DNA of 64,000 nt. It comes from Dyella flava (lineage in GTDB: Bacteria; Pseudomonadota; Gammaproteobacteria; Xanthomonadales; Rhodanobacteraceae). A program made the position numbers and the translations under genes. Where the stretch lies: NCBI RefSeq assembly GCF_016904955.1, contig NZ_JADIKE010000038.1, positions 491,366-555,365 of the forward strand, given 5' to 3'. Below are positions 17,277 to 27,700 of this stretch, one piece after another (the stretch's first letter is position 1; each line of letters begins with the position of its first letter). The notes beneath the pieces are model-generated. The model did no database searches. It was given only the letters and a program-made list of their open reading frames with translations, and was not told the DNA's origin.

Positions 17277-19694
17277 TCAGAACAACGTCGTGCTGATCGT
17301 GAGATACCACTGCCGTGGCGCACCCACGTAATACGTCGGCGAAGACTGCGCTGCGTCAATCGTCGGACCGGCGGGCAGCGCCAGATAGTGACGGTTGAGG
17401 ATATTGAGCAGATTGAGTGCAATCGTCGTCTTGTGCAACACGCTGAAGTCCGGCAGCTCATAACTTGCGCTGCCGTTGACAGTGAAGTTGGACGCTACGC
17501 GTTCGCTGTTGAGGAAGTCACCGTATTCGCTGCCGGTGAACTTGCCGTTGAGGTTCAAGGTCAGCCCATTCTGCGAATAGCGCGCGCCGAAGTAGGCCAT
17601 ATTGCGGGGCGTGCCGGGGAATTGCTTGCCCGCCGTGTCGTAGAGCTCGGCGTCGGTGTCCTTGGTCGCGGGCAGGTAAAGATCCTGCTTCACCATCGAT
17701 TGCGTATAGCTATAGGAACTGTACAGGCTGAAGCCGTGGCCAAGATCCAGATTGCCTTCCGCATCGATGCCCGCCATGCGCACCGGACCGGCGTTGATGT
17801 AGTAGTTGATGAACGTGTCCGGATCCAGGCCTATCGCCGTGCGATTACCCATGTTGGCCAGATAGGCATCCGTATGCAGGGTGAGCGGGCCGTCGGTGAA
17901 GCGCCAGCCCAGCTCATTCGACCATGCGCTCTCAGGCAGCGGCGCGGGCAGGCCGAGCAGGCCGTTGCCGTAGGTGGAGGAATCCTGCGGCGCACGGAAG
18001 GTGCGGGTGATGCTGTAGTAGATCTGGTTATCTTCATCCGGCTTCCAGGATGCGCCGGCAGTGGGCAGGAAGCGGTGATAGCGTTGGTCGATGTCTTGAT
18101 ACGTCGTCCAGTCCGCAGGATCGGGGTTGCCGGGGTACAGTGCGAACTGGTTGTCGCGTTCGGTATGCAGATAGGCCACGCCGGCGTTCAACGTCCACGC
18201 ATCGCTTGGGTTCCAGCTGTCTTCCACGAAGACTTTCTTCACCGTGCTGAGGTCGTATTCGGAAAAGTTTTTCCACGGCAGGCCATTGCTGTAGGTCAGC
18301 ACATCGCGATCACCCCAGATCGCTTGCGGTTCGCCGGTCAACGGATCCACATACTGCGCGTCGATGTATTCCAGCTGGCGCGAGCGCTCGTACCAGATGC
18401 CCCAGTCCAGCGTGTTGTCCAGGCTAAGATTCAGCGTGAACTTCGCATTGATGCCGGGGCGGTACGTGATCGGCCGATACGCTTCCAGCACGGCGTACTG
18501 ACCGTCGGCGTTCAGATTGGACTGCACCACCGGCTGGCCGTTCGCGCCCGGTTGCAGTGGCAGGAATCCGCCGAAACTGCCGTTGCCGTCGCCGAACTGG
18601 AAGTAGGGAATGACCGAGAGCGACAGGTTTTGCGTCAGCTTGAATTCGCCGTCCAGGTTCGCGACCCACGATTTGAATGGGTTCTGGTACAGCTTGTAAT
18701 AGTTGTACTGCGTAAAGAACGCCGGGTCGTTGTAGAGCTGCGCTGCAGTAAAACCGCCTGGCGGCGTCGGTGTCCAACTGGTGCCGTAATCGTAGTGGTA
18801 GCCGTACTCGGCCGCGTCGGCCTTGGTCAACGGCATGTAGAAATAATTCTCTTCGTGGTTGTAATTGAAGTTGGCGGTGAGGCTGTTGTTTTCGTCGATG
18901 GTCCACACCGACTTGGCCTGGATCCGGTGGATACGATCCTGGCCGCCGCCGCGCCATTTGTCGTCGGAGTTCTGCGATATCGAGATCCAGCTGCGCACCG
19001 GCCCGGTGCTGCCGGTGTTGATGCGCAGATACGTGCTGCGCGCGTCGTCGCTGCCGAAGGTCTGCCCGGCGAAGATATTGAAATCCGGCGTCGGTGTCTT
19101 GGTGATGAAGCTGACATGGCCGCCGACGGCGCCGAGATCCGGCATGTCCAGGTCGGCCGAGCCAGGCGACACGGTAATCGATTCGTAGTTGCGTGCTTCG
19201 CCGTATTCCGACGCATAGGGGATGTAATCGCCGGCGTCATTCACCGGCACACCGTCGAGCGTGACGCCGATCTCGCTGGCGTTGAAGCCGCGGATCGTAT
19301 AGCTGCTGGAATCGGTCAGGCCAAAGCCGTCATAGGAGGCCGAGTTGACGCCGGGCGCACTGTTGATCATCTGCGTGTAGTCGGCGGTGATCGGTTGTTG
19401 CGCGATCGCCTCGGCGGAAATCGTCGACACCTGTTTGGGCTGGTCCTGCTCGGCCATCAGGCCGCCGGCCAGGGTTTGCGCATTGACGTTGACGGTGGAA
19501 AGGGTGGTGCTCTTGTGCGTCTTGTCGGTCGTGGCGCTGCTGTTGTTGCTATTGCTATTGCTTGTGCTGGTGCCTGTGCTCGACCCTGGGTTTTGCTGAT
19601 CGTCCGCGTGAACCGTGCTTGCGGTGCCCAAGCTCAGTGCGGCGATCAACGCCAGCCAGAGAACGTTGTGACGACGAACGGCGGTTGTATGCAT
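17277..19694 (-). CDS. TonB-dependent outer-membrane receptor
   Basis: 805 aa. Signal peptide ends at VHADD, followed by a Ser/Asn/Thr low-complexity linker and a plausible TonB box (TLSTVNVNAQ). The plug domain includes APGVNSASYDG, YTIRGFNASEIGVTLDGVPVND and SVSPGS-like segments, then a 22-strand barrel ending in Phe (TISTTLF). The substrate is unknown; no siderophore, cobalamin or sugar genes adjoin. The upstream region lacks a recognisable cobalamin riboswitch. ATG at 19694 is chosen because it begins the signal peptide; longer in-frame starts do not. Confidence 0.93.
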   Translation of the reverse strand: MHTTAVRRHNVLWLALIAALSLGTASTVHADDQQNPGSSTGTSTSNSNSNNSSATTDKTHKSTTLSTVNVNAQTLAGGLMAEQDQPKQVSTISAEAIAQQPITADYTQMINSAPGVNSASYDGFGLTDSSSYTIRGFNASEIGVTLDGVPVNDAGDYIPYASEYGEARNYESITVSPGSADLDMPDLGAVGGHVSFITKTPTPDFNIFAGQTFGSDDARSTYLRINTGSTGPVRSWISISQNSDDKWRGGGQDRIHRIQAKSVWTIDENNSLTANFNYNHEENYFYMPLTKADAAEYGYHYDYGTSWTPTPPGGFTAAQLYNDPAFFTQYNYYKLYQNPFKSWVANLDGEFKLTQNLSLSVIPYFQFGDGNGSFGGFLPLQPGANGQPVVQSNLNADGQYAVLEAYRPITYRPGINAKFTLNLSLDNTLDWGIWYERSRQLEYIDAQYVDPLTGEPQAIWGDRDVLTYSNGLPWKNFSEYDLSTVKKVFVEDSWNPSDAWTLNAGVAYLHTERDNQFALYPGNPDPADWTTYQDIDQRYHRFLPTAGASWKPDEDNQIYYSITRTFRAPQDSSTYGNGLLGLPAPLPESAWSNELGWRFTDGPLTLHTDAYLANMGNRTAIGLDPDTFINYYINAGPVRMAGIDAEGNLDLGHGFSLYSSYSYTQSMVKQDLYLPATKDTDAELYDTAGKQFPGTPRNMAYFGARYSQNGLTLNLNGKFTGSEYGDFLNSERVASNFTVNGSASYELPDFSVLHKTTIALNLLNILNRHYLALPAGPTIDAAQSSPTYYVGAPRQWYLTISTTLF

Positions 19695-20137
19695 GCCTGA
19701 TTTTTCCCCTGAATGATGCTTGCCAAAAACAGCGGGGACCCTGGCCGCAGCCAGCGTCCTGTTTGAATTTTTGATCATTGAGACATCGCCCCAGCCGCTG
19801 GCCCTAACGATGGCCGGCGGCTTCTCCCGGGGTTGCGATGTCACATTTTGTTTATCGTATTGACACAGGCTTGTCTAGCTGAGGGGTGCCGATGGTGCTT
19901 ATTGCGCCTTGGACTTTTTAATCAACGCATGGAAATTCATGCGTTAGCGCAATGACCTGGCAGTTTGCTGGGAGAATCACCCCCATCTGGCCGGGTCCTT
20001 GGGGACGGCGCTTTCGCAACATATTGCGACGGGTTTGCGGGATAGCCGGGCGCTCGTGAATACTCGGTGCCGCGCTACAGTTTTTATCCGCCTGTATGTC
20101 CCATGCATCGGGCCGGGCGATCAAACCAGGGGAATCC
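19695..20137. other. 443-bp divergent intergenic region
   Basis: Lies between the TonB receptor (minus) and the DUF3574 lipoprotein (plus) and should hold both promoters. One clear inverted repeat AACGCATG/CATGCGTT (19924-19931 and 19938-19945, 6-nt loop) could be an operator. No gene, riboswitch or Fur-box-like sequence was recognised. Confidence 0.5.
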
Positions 20138-20590
20138 ATGAAGATCCGTCACTCGCTGTCCGCTGCGTTGCTGGCTCTGCTGTTGTCGGCGTGCGCCACG
20201 ACACCCTCGCCGTCCGCCATCGCCACCTTGCAGGGCGACGCGGGACATCCGGCGCAGACCCAGGGCTGGGTGGATACCAGGCTTTACTTTGGCTTGGGGC
20301 CGGCCGACCAGCCCGGCAAGGGCATCAGTGAAACGGCATGGCGCGACTTCCTCGACAAGCAAGTCACGCCGCGTTTCCCGGATGGCTTGAGCGTGCTCGA
20401 TGTCTACGGCCAATGGCAGGGCAAGCAGGAAACCAAGCCCGAGCGGCTGCATTCGAAGCTACTGGTGATCGACTATCCCGATACGCCGGAAAACCGCAGC
20501 AGGATCGAGGCGATTCGTGCGGCATGGAAGCAGCGCACCGGCGATCAATCAGTGTTGCGGGTCACCCAGCCGGCGGACGTGTCGTTTTGA
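20138..20590 (+). CDS. DUF3574 lipoprotein
   Basis: 150 aa. Lipoprotein signal with lipobox LSAC at about residue 19, then a DUF3574 domain: TRLYFGLGPADQPGKGISETAWRDFLDKQVTPRFPDGLSV, DVYGQWQG and KLLVIDYPD. Function is not known. The ATG at 20138 has AGGGGAA at good spacing. It is followed 91 bp later by an NCS2-type permease on the same strand; a functional link is not evident. Confidence 0.85.
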   Translation: MKIRHSLSAALLALLLSACATTPSPSAIATLQGDAGHPAQTQGWVDTRLYFGLGPADQPGKGISETAWRDFLDKQVTPRFPDGLSVLDVYGQWQGKQETKPERLHSKLLVIDYPDTPENRSRIEAIRAAWKQRTGDQSVLRVTQPADVSF

Positions 20591-20681
20591 TGGGCTGCGG
20601 CGCGCCTGATGTCCGAAGTGCGGCATCAGGCGGGCAGGGCTTCCCATTCTCACCATGCATAACAACAGATAGAGAAACCGC

Positions 20682-22277
20682 GTGAACTCACCAAGCAAAG
20701 CCCCGCTCTTCGTAAGCAGTGATTTCAACGGATTCCTGGGACTGCTGGTGGATAACCTCTCCGTGATGGCTTTTCTCGCCACCGCGTTGATCGGCATCTT
20801 CGGTTTCCCGGCGGATCTGGTTTATACGCGCATGTTTCCGGGCACGACGCTGGGTGTGCTGCTCGGCAACCTTGCTTATTTCTTCATGGCGCGGCGGCTA
20901 GCGAAGCGCAGCGGTAGTACCGAAACCACGGCCATGCCGCTGGGCGTCGATGCGCCCACCAGCATCGGCATGGCCCTGCTGGTGCTTGGGCCGGCCTTTC
21001 TCAGCTACAAGCAAAGCGGCATGGATGAACACGCCGCGGCGATCGCCACCTGGCAACTGGGCATGGCTGCGCTGGTCGTGATGGGCGTATTCAAAACCGT
21101 GCTGTCGTTCTTCGGCCCGCTGGTGCAGCGGCATGTGCCGCGCGCCGGCCTGCTTGGTTCGATTGCGGGCATTGCGCTGGTGTTGATGGGCTTTTTGCCG
21201 TTGCTGGAAATCATGAAGGTGCCGGTGGTCGGTTTCGCCGGTCTGGGCGTGGTGCTCTATGCACTGGTCGCGCGCGGGCATATGCCGTGGAATCTGCCGG
21301 GCGTGCTGGTGGCCTTCGTGATCGGCCTGCTGCTTTATGAGGTGCTGGGCCCATTGGGGTGGCTGGGACACGGCTATCAGCCGATGGCAGCATGGCAGTG
21401 GCGATTTGCCTTGCCTTGGCCGACCCTGCAGTGGATGCATGGACTGCCGCTCACTGTGCCGTACCTGCCGCTGATCCTGCCGTTTGGACTACTGATGGTG
21501 GTGGGCGGCATCAACGTTACCGAAAGCGCCCGTGCCGCCGGCGATGACTACAACACGCGCGACATCCTGCTGGTGGAAGCATTGGCCACCTTGATCGCCG
21601 GATGCTGTGGCGGTGTCGCACAGACCACGCCGTATATCGGGCAACCGGCCTATCGCGCGATGGGTGCGCGCACCGGTTATGTATTGATTACCGGTGTTGT
21701 CGTAGGTCTTGGCGGCGTCTTCGGCTATCTGTCCAATCTGGTGGAAATACTGCCGCTGGCGGTGCTGGCGCCGATCCTGGTTTTCGTGGCCGTCAGCATT
21801 ACCACCCAGGCGTTCGTGGCAACACCGGTGCGTTACGCGCCGGCGGTCGTGTTCAGTTTCTTTCCGGCCATTGCGGACATGCTCGCGATCAAGCTGGGTG
21901 ATCCGACCTATGTCGCGCATGCGCATTTCACTGAGCTTTACAACGACACCTCGCACGGTATCTCCGAACTGGCCGTGATCAATGTGCTCGGCAATGGTTT
22001 CATCATCACCGCCATGATTTGGGCCAGCTTTGTCGTTGCCATGATCGATGGCAAGCCACGTCGCGCCGCATGGATTGTGTTGTTGGGTGGCGCGTTGACG
22101 CTGTTCGGCGTGATTCATTCGGTGGTGCCGACGGGCAGTCTTTATCTGCCGTGGCTGCTGGATCCCGCATCGCGTTCGGTCGCCCTGCAATTTGCCGCTG
22201 CGTATGGGGTGCTTGCGCTGGTGCTGATGGCGCTGTCCCTGCGGCCAGGTCCGGCAAGCGTCGCCAAACCGCAATAA
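20682..22277 (+). CDS. NCS2-type (xanthine/uracil family) membrane permease
   Basis: 531 aa, 12-14 hydrophobic segments. The N-terminus (LVDNLSVMAFLATALIGIFGFPADLVYTRMFPGTT-type) and the PLGVDAPTSIGMALLVLGPAFL and QTTPYIGQPAYRAMGARTGY segments match the putative permease branch of the NCS2/AzgA superfamily rather than classical uracil or xanthine carriers. Substrate unknown. It starts with GTG at 20682 (GAGAAACC upstream). Convergent with the diguanylate cyclase. Confidence 0.8.
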   Translation: MNSPSKAPLFVSSDFNGFLGLLVDNLSVMAFLATALIGIFGFPADLVYTRMFPGTTLGVLLGNLAYFFMARRLAKRSGSTETTAMPLGVDAPTSIGMALLVLGPAFLSYKQSGMDEHAAAIATWQLGMAALVVMGVFKTVLSFFGPLVQRHVPRAGLLGSIAGIALVLMGFLPLLEIMKVPVVGFAGLGVVLYALVARGHMPWNLPGVLVAFVIGLLLYEVLGPLGWLGHGYQPMAAWQWRFALPWPTLQWMHGLPLTVPYLPLILPFGLLMVVGGINVTESARAAGDDYNTRDILLVEALATLIAGCCGGVAQTTPYIGQPAYRAMGARTGYVLITGVVVGLGGVFGYLSNLVEILPLAVLAPILVFVAVSITTQAFVATPVRYAPAVVFSFFPAIADMLAIKLGDPTYVAHAHFTELYNDTSHGISELAVINVLGNGFIITAMIWASFVVAMIDGKPRRAAWIVLLGGALTLFGVIHSVVPTGSLYLPWLLDPASRSVALQFAAAYGVLALVLMALSLRPGPASVAKPQ

Positions 22278-22358
22278 GTGGTGGTTTGGCGAGCATGCCG
22301 TGAATGACTTTCAGACAGCGGTTGCGCCTGCCGCCCAATGCGCCCAGTGACAACCAGT

Positions 22359-23348
22359 TCAGCTGGATAGCACGCAGCCATTCTTGCCGTTTTCCTTTGC
22401 CTGATACAGTGCCCGGTCGGCGGCTTGAATCAGCGCCTCGTCCGATTCGATCTGCGCATGCCATTGCGCAACGCCGATGCTGGCGCTGACGTGCGCCGTG
22501 AACTCGCCACGAGTCCCGCTGAGCGGATACGGCTTGGCCAGCATGTCGCAGATCTCTTCGCAACGTTGCAGCACAGCCTGAATGTTGTCGACCCCTTCGA
22601 AGATCAGTGCGAACTCATCGCCGCCCAGCCGCGCCACCGTGTCTTCGGTGCGGACATGGTTGTTGAGCCGCGCTGCAATCGCTTGCAGCAGTGCGTCGCC
22701 GGCCGGATGGCCGTAGGTGTCGTTCACTGCCTTGAAGCCATCGATATCCACCAGGGCGAGTGCGAAGCCTTTATCGCCGCCTGCCCGTTGCATGGATGCG
22801 CGCAGGCGGTCATGGAACAGCACGCGGTTGGGCAAGCCGGTCAACATGTCATGTGTGGCCTGGTGGCGAACTTTGGCCTCGATGCGTTGGCGTTCGGTGA
22901 TCTCCACCTGCAATTGCTGATTGCGCGCGGAAAGTTCTTCCAGCGTCTGTTGCAGTTGCATGCGCGCGGTGTGCAGCTCCAGGAATACGCGCACCTTCGA
23001 TTGCAGGATCACATCGTTGATCGGCTTGGCAATATAGTCCACCGCGCCGGAGCGGTAGCCTTTGAGGCGGTTGAGGTCGTCCGCATAGGCGGCGGTGACG
23101 AAAATCACCGGTGTATCGCGCAGCTGTTCGGCTTCGCCGAGCAGGGCGGCGACTTCGAAGCCGTCCATGTCCGGCATGTTCACATCCAGCAGGATCAGCG
23201 CAAACTGTTGATCCAGGCACAGGGACAGGGCTTCGTTGCCACTGCTGGCTTCCACCAGTTCAGCGCCGCAATCGGCAAGCAGATGGCGCATGGCGACCAG
23301 GTTGGCGCGGGTGTCATCAACGACCAGGATTTTTGGAGGAGTACTCAT
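22359..23348 (-). CDS. receiver-GGDEF diguanylate cyclase
   Basis: 329 aa. Receiver domain (residues about 5-125, phospho-acceptor Asp in ALILLDVNMPDMDG, Lys in YIAKPI), a coiled-coil linker with many Gln/Glu (130-160), and a GGDEF domain (165-325) with intact RLGGDEFALIFEG. The inhibitory site RTED lies exactly five residues before GGDEF, so product feedback is expected. Makes c-di-GMP when phosphorylated. Last gene of the kinase-CheR-CheB operon; its ATG overlaps the cheB stop by 4 bp, which implies translational coupling. Confidence 0.95.
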   Translation of the reverse strand: MSTPPKILVVDDTRANLVAMRHLLADCGAELVEASSGNEALSLCLDQQFALILLDVNMPDMDGFEVAALLGEAEQLRDTPVIFVTAAYADDLNRLKGYRSGAVDYIAKPINDVILQSKVRVFLELHTARMQLQQTLEELSARNQQLQVEITERQRIEAKVRHQATHDMLTGLPNRVLFHDRLRASMQRAGGDKGFALALVDIDGFKAVNDTYGHPAGDALLQAIAARLNNHVRTEDTVARLGGDEFALIFEGVDNIQAVLQRCEEICDMLAKPYPLSGTRGEFTAHVSASIGVAQWHAQIESDEALIQAADRALYQAKENGKNGCVLSS

Positions 23349-23914
23349 GCGAGGCACAATCGGTTGATCAGTGGGGCGATATCGGAAAGATCGACACAGT
23401 GATCGGCACCGGCTGTATCCAGAGCCGCCTGCGGCATGGTCGGTATTTCCGCGCTGGTTGGCGATTGAACGATGGCCGTGCCGCCCAAGCTGCGAATCCG
23501 TTGCAGGCCCGAGGCGCCATCAGCATTTCCCCCGGTGAGCACGACACCTATGAGTTTTTCACGCCACACCTCCGCGGCGGAATAGAACATCACATCAATG
23601 GACGGCCGGACGTAATTCACGCGCGGGTCGATCGACAAGGCAAAGTGCCAATCGGCTTCGACCAGCAGATGGTAGCCGCTGGGGGCCAGGTAGACCGTGC
23701 CGGCCTGTACCGGGTGACGCTCCTGTGCCTCCATGACAGGGAGGGATGAAACGCGATTCAGCACTTCACACAGCAGATCCATCGTTTCGGAGCTGCTGTG
23801 ACAACAGACCAATACGGCTTGCTGCAAGCGGGTGCTGAAGCCGCCGACGATGACTTTGAGCGCTTCCACACCACCCGCGGAACAACCGATGACAATGGCC
23901 TTGGGCGTATTCAT
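23345..23914 (-). CDS. cheB: CheB-type protein-glutamate methylesterase, no receiver domain
   Basis: 189-aa stand-alone catalytic domain. Catalytic triad residues are visible: Ser12 in IGCSAGG, His39 in VCCHSSS, and Asp in LTGGNADGASG. The usual N-terminal receiver is absent, so activity must be controlled another way. Overlaps cheR by 4 bp (ATGA) and the diguanylate cyclase by 4 bp. No methyl-accepting chemoreceptor is in the operon, so its substrate is unclear. Confidence 0.92.
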   Translation of the reverse strand: MNTPKAIVIGCSAGGVEALKVIVGGFSTRLQQAVLVCCHSSSETMDLLCEVLNRVSSLPVMEAQERHPVQAGTVYLAPSGYHLLVEADWHFALSIDPRVNYVRPSIDVMFYSAAEVWREKLIGVVLTGGNADGASGLQRIRSLGGTAIVQSPTSAEIPTMPQAALDTAGADHCVDLSDIAPLINRLCLA

Positions 23915-24780
23915 GCGAATGCGCGCTCCGGCTGACCGGCCAGGCGATAGATCCGCAGGCATTCATCGAACGGCGCAAAGCTGGCGGCGGCGGATGCGTA
24001 ATCGAGACTTTCGCGCATGCCCAGGCAAAGAAAGCCGTTGCGCACCAGGCTGTCGCGGAATACCGACAGCACGCGGTCCTGCAAGGGATTGGAAAAATAG
24101 ATCAGCACATTGCGGCACAGGATCAGGTGCGCTTCGCAAAACACGCCATCGGCGACCAGGTTGTGCTGGGCGAAAGTGACATGCCGGCGCAGGCGCTGGT
24201 CGATCTTCAGCAGGTTGTAGCGCGCGCTGTAGTAATCGGCCAGTGAATGGTTGCCGCCCGCGGCCTGATAGTTGCGCGACCACTGTTGCGCATCGCGCGC
24301 CGGGTAGATGCCTTCCTCGGCCAGCTGCAGGGCCCGCTCGCTGAGATCGGTGGCAAAGATTTGCGTGCGTTCATACAGGCCGGCTTCTTCCAGCAGGATC
24401 GCGAGCGAATACACCTCCTGCCCGTGCGCGCAGCCGGCCTGCCAGATATTGATTTGCGGATACGAGGCCAGCAGCGGCAGGACCTGCTCGCGCAAGCTGC
24501 GGAACATGGCCGGGTCACGGAACATTTCCGATGCGGGTACGGTCAGGCCATCCAGCACGCGCGGCAGCAGCGGTGGGTCATGCAGCATGCGCTCGGTCAG
24601 GCCGCTGATGGTCTTGCATTCCATTTGCTCACTGAGCTGCTGGATGCGGCGTTTCAGCGAGGCCGGCGCATACTGGCTGAAGTCGTAGCCGTAGCGGCGT
24701 TGCAACGCCTGTACGAACAGCGCCACTTCAATGTTTTCGAGCTCCGGCGTGTCCACGCTCATATCCTGCGCATCAGCCAC
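23911..24780 (-). CDS. cheR: CheR-type protein-glutamate O-methyltransferase
   Basis: 289 aa. N-terminal CheR helical domain (residues about 15-85, LKRRIQQLSE) and SAM-binding domain (WQAGCAHGQEVYSLAI, IFATDLSERALQLAEEGIY, ILCRNVLIYFSNPLQ). It overlaps the hybrid kinase stop by 8 bp (an ATG at 24762 is an alternative start). It would methylate glutamates of a receptor or, in the absence of one here, of a coiled-coil region of the partner kinase. Confidence 0.93.
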   Translation of the reverse strand: MADAQDMSVDTPELENIEVALFVQALQRRYGYDFSQYAPASLKRRIQQLSEQMECKTISGLTERMLHDPPLLPRVLDGLTVPASEMFRDPAMFRSLREQVLPLLASYPQINIWQAGCAHGQEVYSLAILLEEAGLYERTQIFATDLSERALQLAEEGIYPARDAQQWSRNYQAAGGNHSLADYYSARYNLLKIDQRLRRHVTFAQHNLVADGVFCEAHLILCRNVLIYFSNPLQDRVLSVFRDSLVRNGFLCLGMRESLDYASAAASFAPFDECLRIYRLAGQPERAFA

Positions 24781-27700
24781 GCAGCCACACGTGCATCATG
24801 GAAGCGAGCTTATCCAGGTCGATCGGCTTGGACAGGTAATCATTGGCGCCTGCCTCCAGGCATTGCTCGCGATCGCCACGCATGGCCTTGGCGGTCAGCG
24901 CGATCACCGGTAGATGGCTCAGCGATGGCTGCGCACGAATCGCCCGCGTTACTTCATAACCATCCATGCCCGGCATCATGATGTCCATCAGCACCAGTTC
25001 CACGCTGTTATGTTCCTGCAGGCTCTGCAGCGCTTTTTGCCCATCCTGCGCCATGGTGACTTGCAGCCCCCAGCCACGCAGCACCTTGGACAACGCGAAC
25101 AGGTTGCGCATGTCATCGTCGACCAGCATCACGTGATGACCGCTCAGGCCATCGTACGTGGGCGAGGGCGCAATCGCTTGCGGACCGGTGCCCTGGCGGA
25201 TGCTGTGCAGGAACAGGCTTACTTCGTCCAGCAGGCGCTCCGGCGAACGCACACCCTTGATCACGATGCTGTCGGTGTATTGGCGGATGCGCAGGTTTTC
25301 CTCGCGGCTCAGCTCGCGGCCGGAATACACCACCACTGGCGGGATGCTGCCGGTCTGGGCCAGTTTTTCCAGCATTTCCACGCCGGATATGCCGGGCAAG
25401 CCGAGATCGAGCACGATGCAGTCGTAGCCGGTTTCGCTGATCTTTTGCAGCGCTTCCTCACCGGATGTCGCCTCGTCGATGCTCACATCATCCTGGTTCA
25501 GCAGCGTGCGTACGGCGGCACGTGCGTTCGCGTCGTCATCGACCACCAGCAGGCGCCGGGTGCGGCCCTTGGCAAAATGCAGCAGACGTTCGAATGCGTC
25601 ATTGATCGCTTCGCGCGTGACCGGTTTGGTAAGGAAACCCACCGCACCCATGTCGCGGCCACGCGAGGCTTCGTCGGTGGCCGACAAAAAGTGCACCGGG
25701 ATATGGCGCGTGGCCGGATCGGACTTCAGCCGCTCAATCACCGTCCAGCCATCCATGCCGGGCAGCATCACATCGAGCAGGATCCCTACCGGATGATAGC
25801 GGCGGGCCAGCGCAAGGCCTTCTTCGCCATCCACCGAGTGGAGCACGCGATGTCCCTTCTGGCGCACGATATCGGCGAGGATGCGTGCGAAGGAAGCGTC
25901 ATCTTCCACGATCAGGATCACGCTGTCGCCCGGCGCGATGCGCTCGCGATCATCGGCGATACCTTCGGCGGGCAGCAAGGAGCGGGTCACCGGACGTACG
26001 GCCGGCGTATTCGTTGTCGCCGGCGCTGCTCCGGTGGCGGTTTTCTCTTCCGGAGCGTGCTCGGGCAGCAGCAGCACGAATTCGCTGCCCTGGCCGACTT
26101 CGCTGCGCATCAGCAAGTCGCCGCCCAGCAGTTCCGCCATGCGCCGGGAAATGCTCAGCCCCAGGCCGGTGCCGCCGAACTGGCGGCTGGTGCTGCTGTC
26201 GGCCTGTTCGAATGCGTTGAAGATGCGTTCCTGCTTGTCTTCCGGGATGCCGATGCCAGTGTCTTTCACGCTGATCGCCAGCGAGTGCTGCTCCTTCATC
26301 GTGCCGAGCCAGGGCAGGATGTCGGCCGGCCGGCCGATATGCACGCGAATGCTGCCCTTGGTGGTGAACTTGAAGGCGTTGGCGAGCAGGTTGTTGATGA
26401 TCTGCTCCAGCCGGTTGGGATCGGTGTGGATCTCGGCCGGCAGGTTTTCGTCCAGGCTTACCTCGTAATCGAGTTTCTTTTCGCGGGCAACGTGATCGAA
26501 GGTGCGGCGCAGGCTGCGCGCAAGGCTCTGCAACGAACTATCCACCAGCGACAGTTCCATCTTGCCGGCCTCGATCTTGGACAGGTCGAGGATGTCGTTG
26601 ATCAGGCGCAACAGGCTGGAGCCCGCATCGTGAATGATGCGGGCCGATTCGACCTGCTCGGCGTCCAGATTGCCTTCGCGGTTGTCGGCCAGGCTGCGCG
26701 AAAGAATCAGCAGGCTGTTAAGCGGCGTACGCAACTCGTGCGACATGTTGGCCAGGAATTCACTCTTGTACTGGCTGGCGCGGGCGAGTTCTTCGGCTTT
26801 CTGCTGGGTCTCGCGTTGCAGCGCCTCCACCTGCTGCTTCTGCTGGCGCAGGGTATCGGTCTTCAGGCGCAACTCTTCGTTGGAGGCTTGCAGTTCATCG
26901 GCCTGTACGCGCAGTTCTTCTTCCGAAGCGAGCAGGCGTTGGGATTGTTCTTCCAGTTCGATGGTCTTGGCCTGCAGGATGTCATTGGCGTCGCGCAACG
27001 CATCCTGCTGCTGTTTCAGGGTGAGACTGGAAATGCGCAATTCGTCGGCCTGCTCGCGGGTCTGCTCGAGCAGGTCCTGGGTGTTCACCGCGCGGTTGAG
27101 GTTTTCCAGGGTCAGTGCCGCCATCGGCAGCAGTTCATCCAGCAAGGCCTGATGCTGCGGTGATGGTGGCGCGAAGCTCGCAAACTCCAGCACACCGACC
27201 AGCTGGTCACGCAGCAGCAGCGGGCGGATGGTGATGTGACGTGGCAGGGCGCCGCCGCTGCCGGAGTCGATACGCAGATAATTGTCTGGTACGTCATCCA
27301 GCGTAATCGGCTGGCGTGTCAGTGCGCACTGGCCGATCAGTCCCTCGCCGGGCATGTAGGCGTCGGGGCTGATCTGCAGGCGCAGGCCGTAACTGCCTAG
27401 CAGGTCCAGCCGTTGCCTCGATTCGTCGAAGCCGTATAAGAGCGACAGACCTGCCTCCAGCAATGGCGTGAGCATGAAGGTAAAGCGTTCGGTGAATTCG
27501 CGATGGCTGGTCGCCTGTTGCAAGCTTTTGGAGATCTGTACAGCCTGGCTTTTCAATAGCGCCTGCTGCCCGGAGTCGATCACCATCTGCCTGAAGAACT
27601 GCAGCGCCTTGGCGATTTCGCCGATTTCATCGCGCCGGCCGGCACCACGTATTTCAATGTTGTGGTCGTGATTGGCTAGGCGTGTCATCGAGTCGGTCAG

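Noticed and set aside
17223..19700. 825-codon open frame on the plus strand opposite the TonB receptor gene
   Set aside because: It lies wholly antisense to a clear receptor gene. Its protein is Arg/Val/Gln-rich without domains, and long antisense frames are expected at this GC content.
19695..20137. Cobalamin riboswitch upstream of the TonB receptor
   Set aside because: The conserved B12-box segments were not found; only a short inverted repeat is present.
24914..27163. 749-codon open frame antisense to the hybrid kinase
   Set aside because: Composition is a mirror of the kinase codons (His/Gln/Ala rich), with no start signal or domain. It is a GC-driven shadow.
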